Both the position numbers and the translations under genes were made by a program. A stretch of 64,000 nucleotides of DNA, taken from positions 1,860,001-1,924,000 of the forward strand of contig NC_019745.1 in NCBI RefSeq assembly GCF_000317555.1, in the 5' to 3' direction. This DNA comes from Gloeocapsa sp. PCC 7428 (GTDB lineage: Bacteria > Cyanobacteriota > Cyanobacteriia > Cyanobacteriales > Chroococcidiopsidaceae). Of this stretch, positions 63,527 through 64,000 are shown in pieces (position 1 is the first letter of the stretch; each line of letters opens with the position of its first letter). A model generated the notes under the pieces. It worked only from the letters and a program-made list of their open reading frames with translations. It had not been told where the DNA came from and ran no database searches.

Positions 63527-64000
63527 ATGACACTTATCCTCAACGGATCGGACTGGGATGAATTGCGCAAGCAGGCTCCAAAACCCCAGGTTCAGAATCT
63601 CGTACTCGATGGTTTTGAGATACTTGAGGGTATGCCGGAAATTGCAAATTGGGGCTACTCTCGCAGCATGGATCTATCGCCTGGGGTGTGGTTGTGTTTC
63701 TCAGATTGTGAATTTCACCAGGATTTAATCTTAAAGATACCTGCCCATGACCATCCGATTCAGTTCACGATTTTTCTATCAGGAGGCTTATATTTTGATG
63801 ATGTTCATCCTCATGTTATGGGTGGGACACATAGCTATTTTTCAGGTAGTGGAATTTCGCCTGCCTGTGCCGAGAAAAATCGCGCTGGAGATCGCTTAAC
63901 TATTGTAGATTTGACAATTGAACCGCAACTGTTAGAATCATTTTTTCTGGAGGAAGGGCATTATAGTCATGCTCTCCAGAAACTGCTGTTTAAAGGCGAA
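63527..64000 (+). CDS. AraC-family (PchR-like) regulator, N-terminal part (runs off the window)
   Basis: 158 codons before the window edge. MTLILNGSDWDELRKQAPKP, then YFDDVHPHVMGGTHSYFSGS and GISPACAEKNRAGDRL, align along the whole length with the AraC regulator at 15341-16324, so it is a paralogue. The effector domain is intact as far as seen; the HTH lies outside. By analogy, a second siderophore receptor gene may follow to the right. Confidence 0.9.
   Translation, partial: MTLILNGSDWDELRKQAPKPQVQNLVLDGFEILEGMPEIANWGYSRSMDLSPGVWLCFSDCEFHQDLILKIPAHDHPIQFTIFLSGGLYFDDVHPHVMGGTHSYFSGSGISPACAEKNRAGDRLTIVDLTIEPQLLESFFLEEGHYSHALQKLLFKGE

Overview
The window reads as chromosomal DNA of a cyanobacterium. 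It carries cyanobacterium-specific genes (psb27, ndhD, a plastoquinone-type 4-hydroxybenzoate solanesyltransferase, the divergent cyanobacterial Hfq beside dapF, a SigG-type ECF sigma factor, a ComFB c-di-GMP receptor, DUF4912, DUF2358 and DUF1517 proteins). It is also dense in HIP1 octamers (GCGATCGC) and short dispersed cyanobacterial repeats. Gene content and style would fit a unicellular Chroococcidiopsis/Gloeocapsopsis-like lineage, but that placement is inference and nothing in the window proves it. No tRNA, rRNA, CRISPR array or prophage was seen.

Layout. 1-1180: a truncated tubulin/FtsZ-like gene overlapping a vWA-like membrane protein gene. 1490-1760: a cluster of DnaA boxes in front of dnaN (1856-2995), very probably the chromosomal origin. 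3-9.4 kb: methyltransferase, ArsA/GET3-type ATPase, DUF2358 protein, a 122-bp MITE, two small secreted proteins, and the DUF4912 protein. 9.9-16.4 kb: cobyrinate a,c-diamide synthase, then an iron-siderophore cassette (AraC regulator, AMIN-TonB-dependent receptor, substrate-binding lipoprotein) with a Fur-box-like site. 16.4-25.5 kb: DoxX, AI-2E/PerM, DUF99 and gamma-glutamylcyclotransferase genes, the sigG/anti-sigma pair, ComFB, an M23 peptidase and a CPA2 antiporter with RCK domains. 25.5-27.4 kb: a LysR gene split by an intact IS982-family element.

27.5-47.9 kb is mostly housekeeping: two GNATs, hfq/dapF, a GHL10-type hydrolase, psb27, cofH, a GT39-like membrane protein, trpB, a SUI1 factor, Pmp3, dienelactone hydrolase, ndhD, a methyltransferase, thrB, VOC, MerR, EamA, Ada and MocR. 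48-52.7 kb holds several very small genes and a TPR-protein/methyltransferase operon. 52.8-64 kb holds a Deg/HtrA protease, tyrA, DUF1517, an Arg/Ser/Gly-rich lipoprotein, Ppx/GppA, the UbiA-type prenyltransferase, a LOG-like protein, a Uma2 nuclease-fold protein, a PPOX-fold protein, a divergent GST/TetR pair with a clear palindromic operator, and the start of a second PchR-like AraC regulator running off the edge.

Most notable signals: (1) the oriC-dnaN region; (2) a tubulin-like gene with no canonical start codon before its GTP-binding loop, overlapping the vWA gene in the -1 frame; (3) a modular family of hairpin-rich intergenic repeats at four loci, two of them complete elements with terminal inverted repeats; (4) a short repeat inserted in frame in the helix-turn-helix region of the siderophore AraC regulator; (5) a precise IS982 insertion whose excision would restore a LysR gene; (6) a MITE with clear target duplication; (7) micro-ORFs of 29, 52 and 54 codons; (8) an unexplained TPR-methyltransferase operon.
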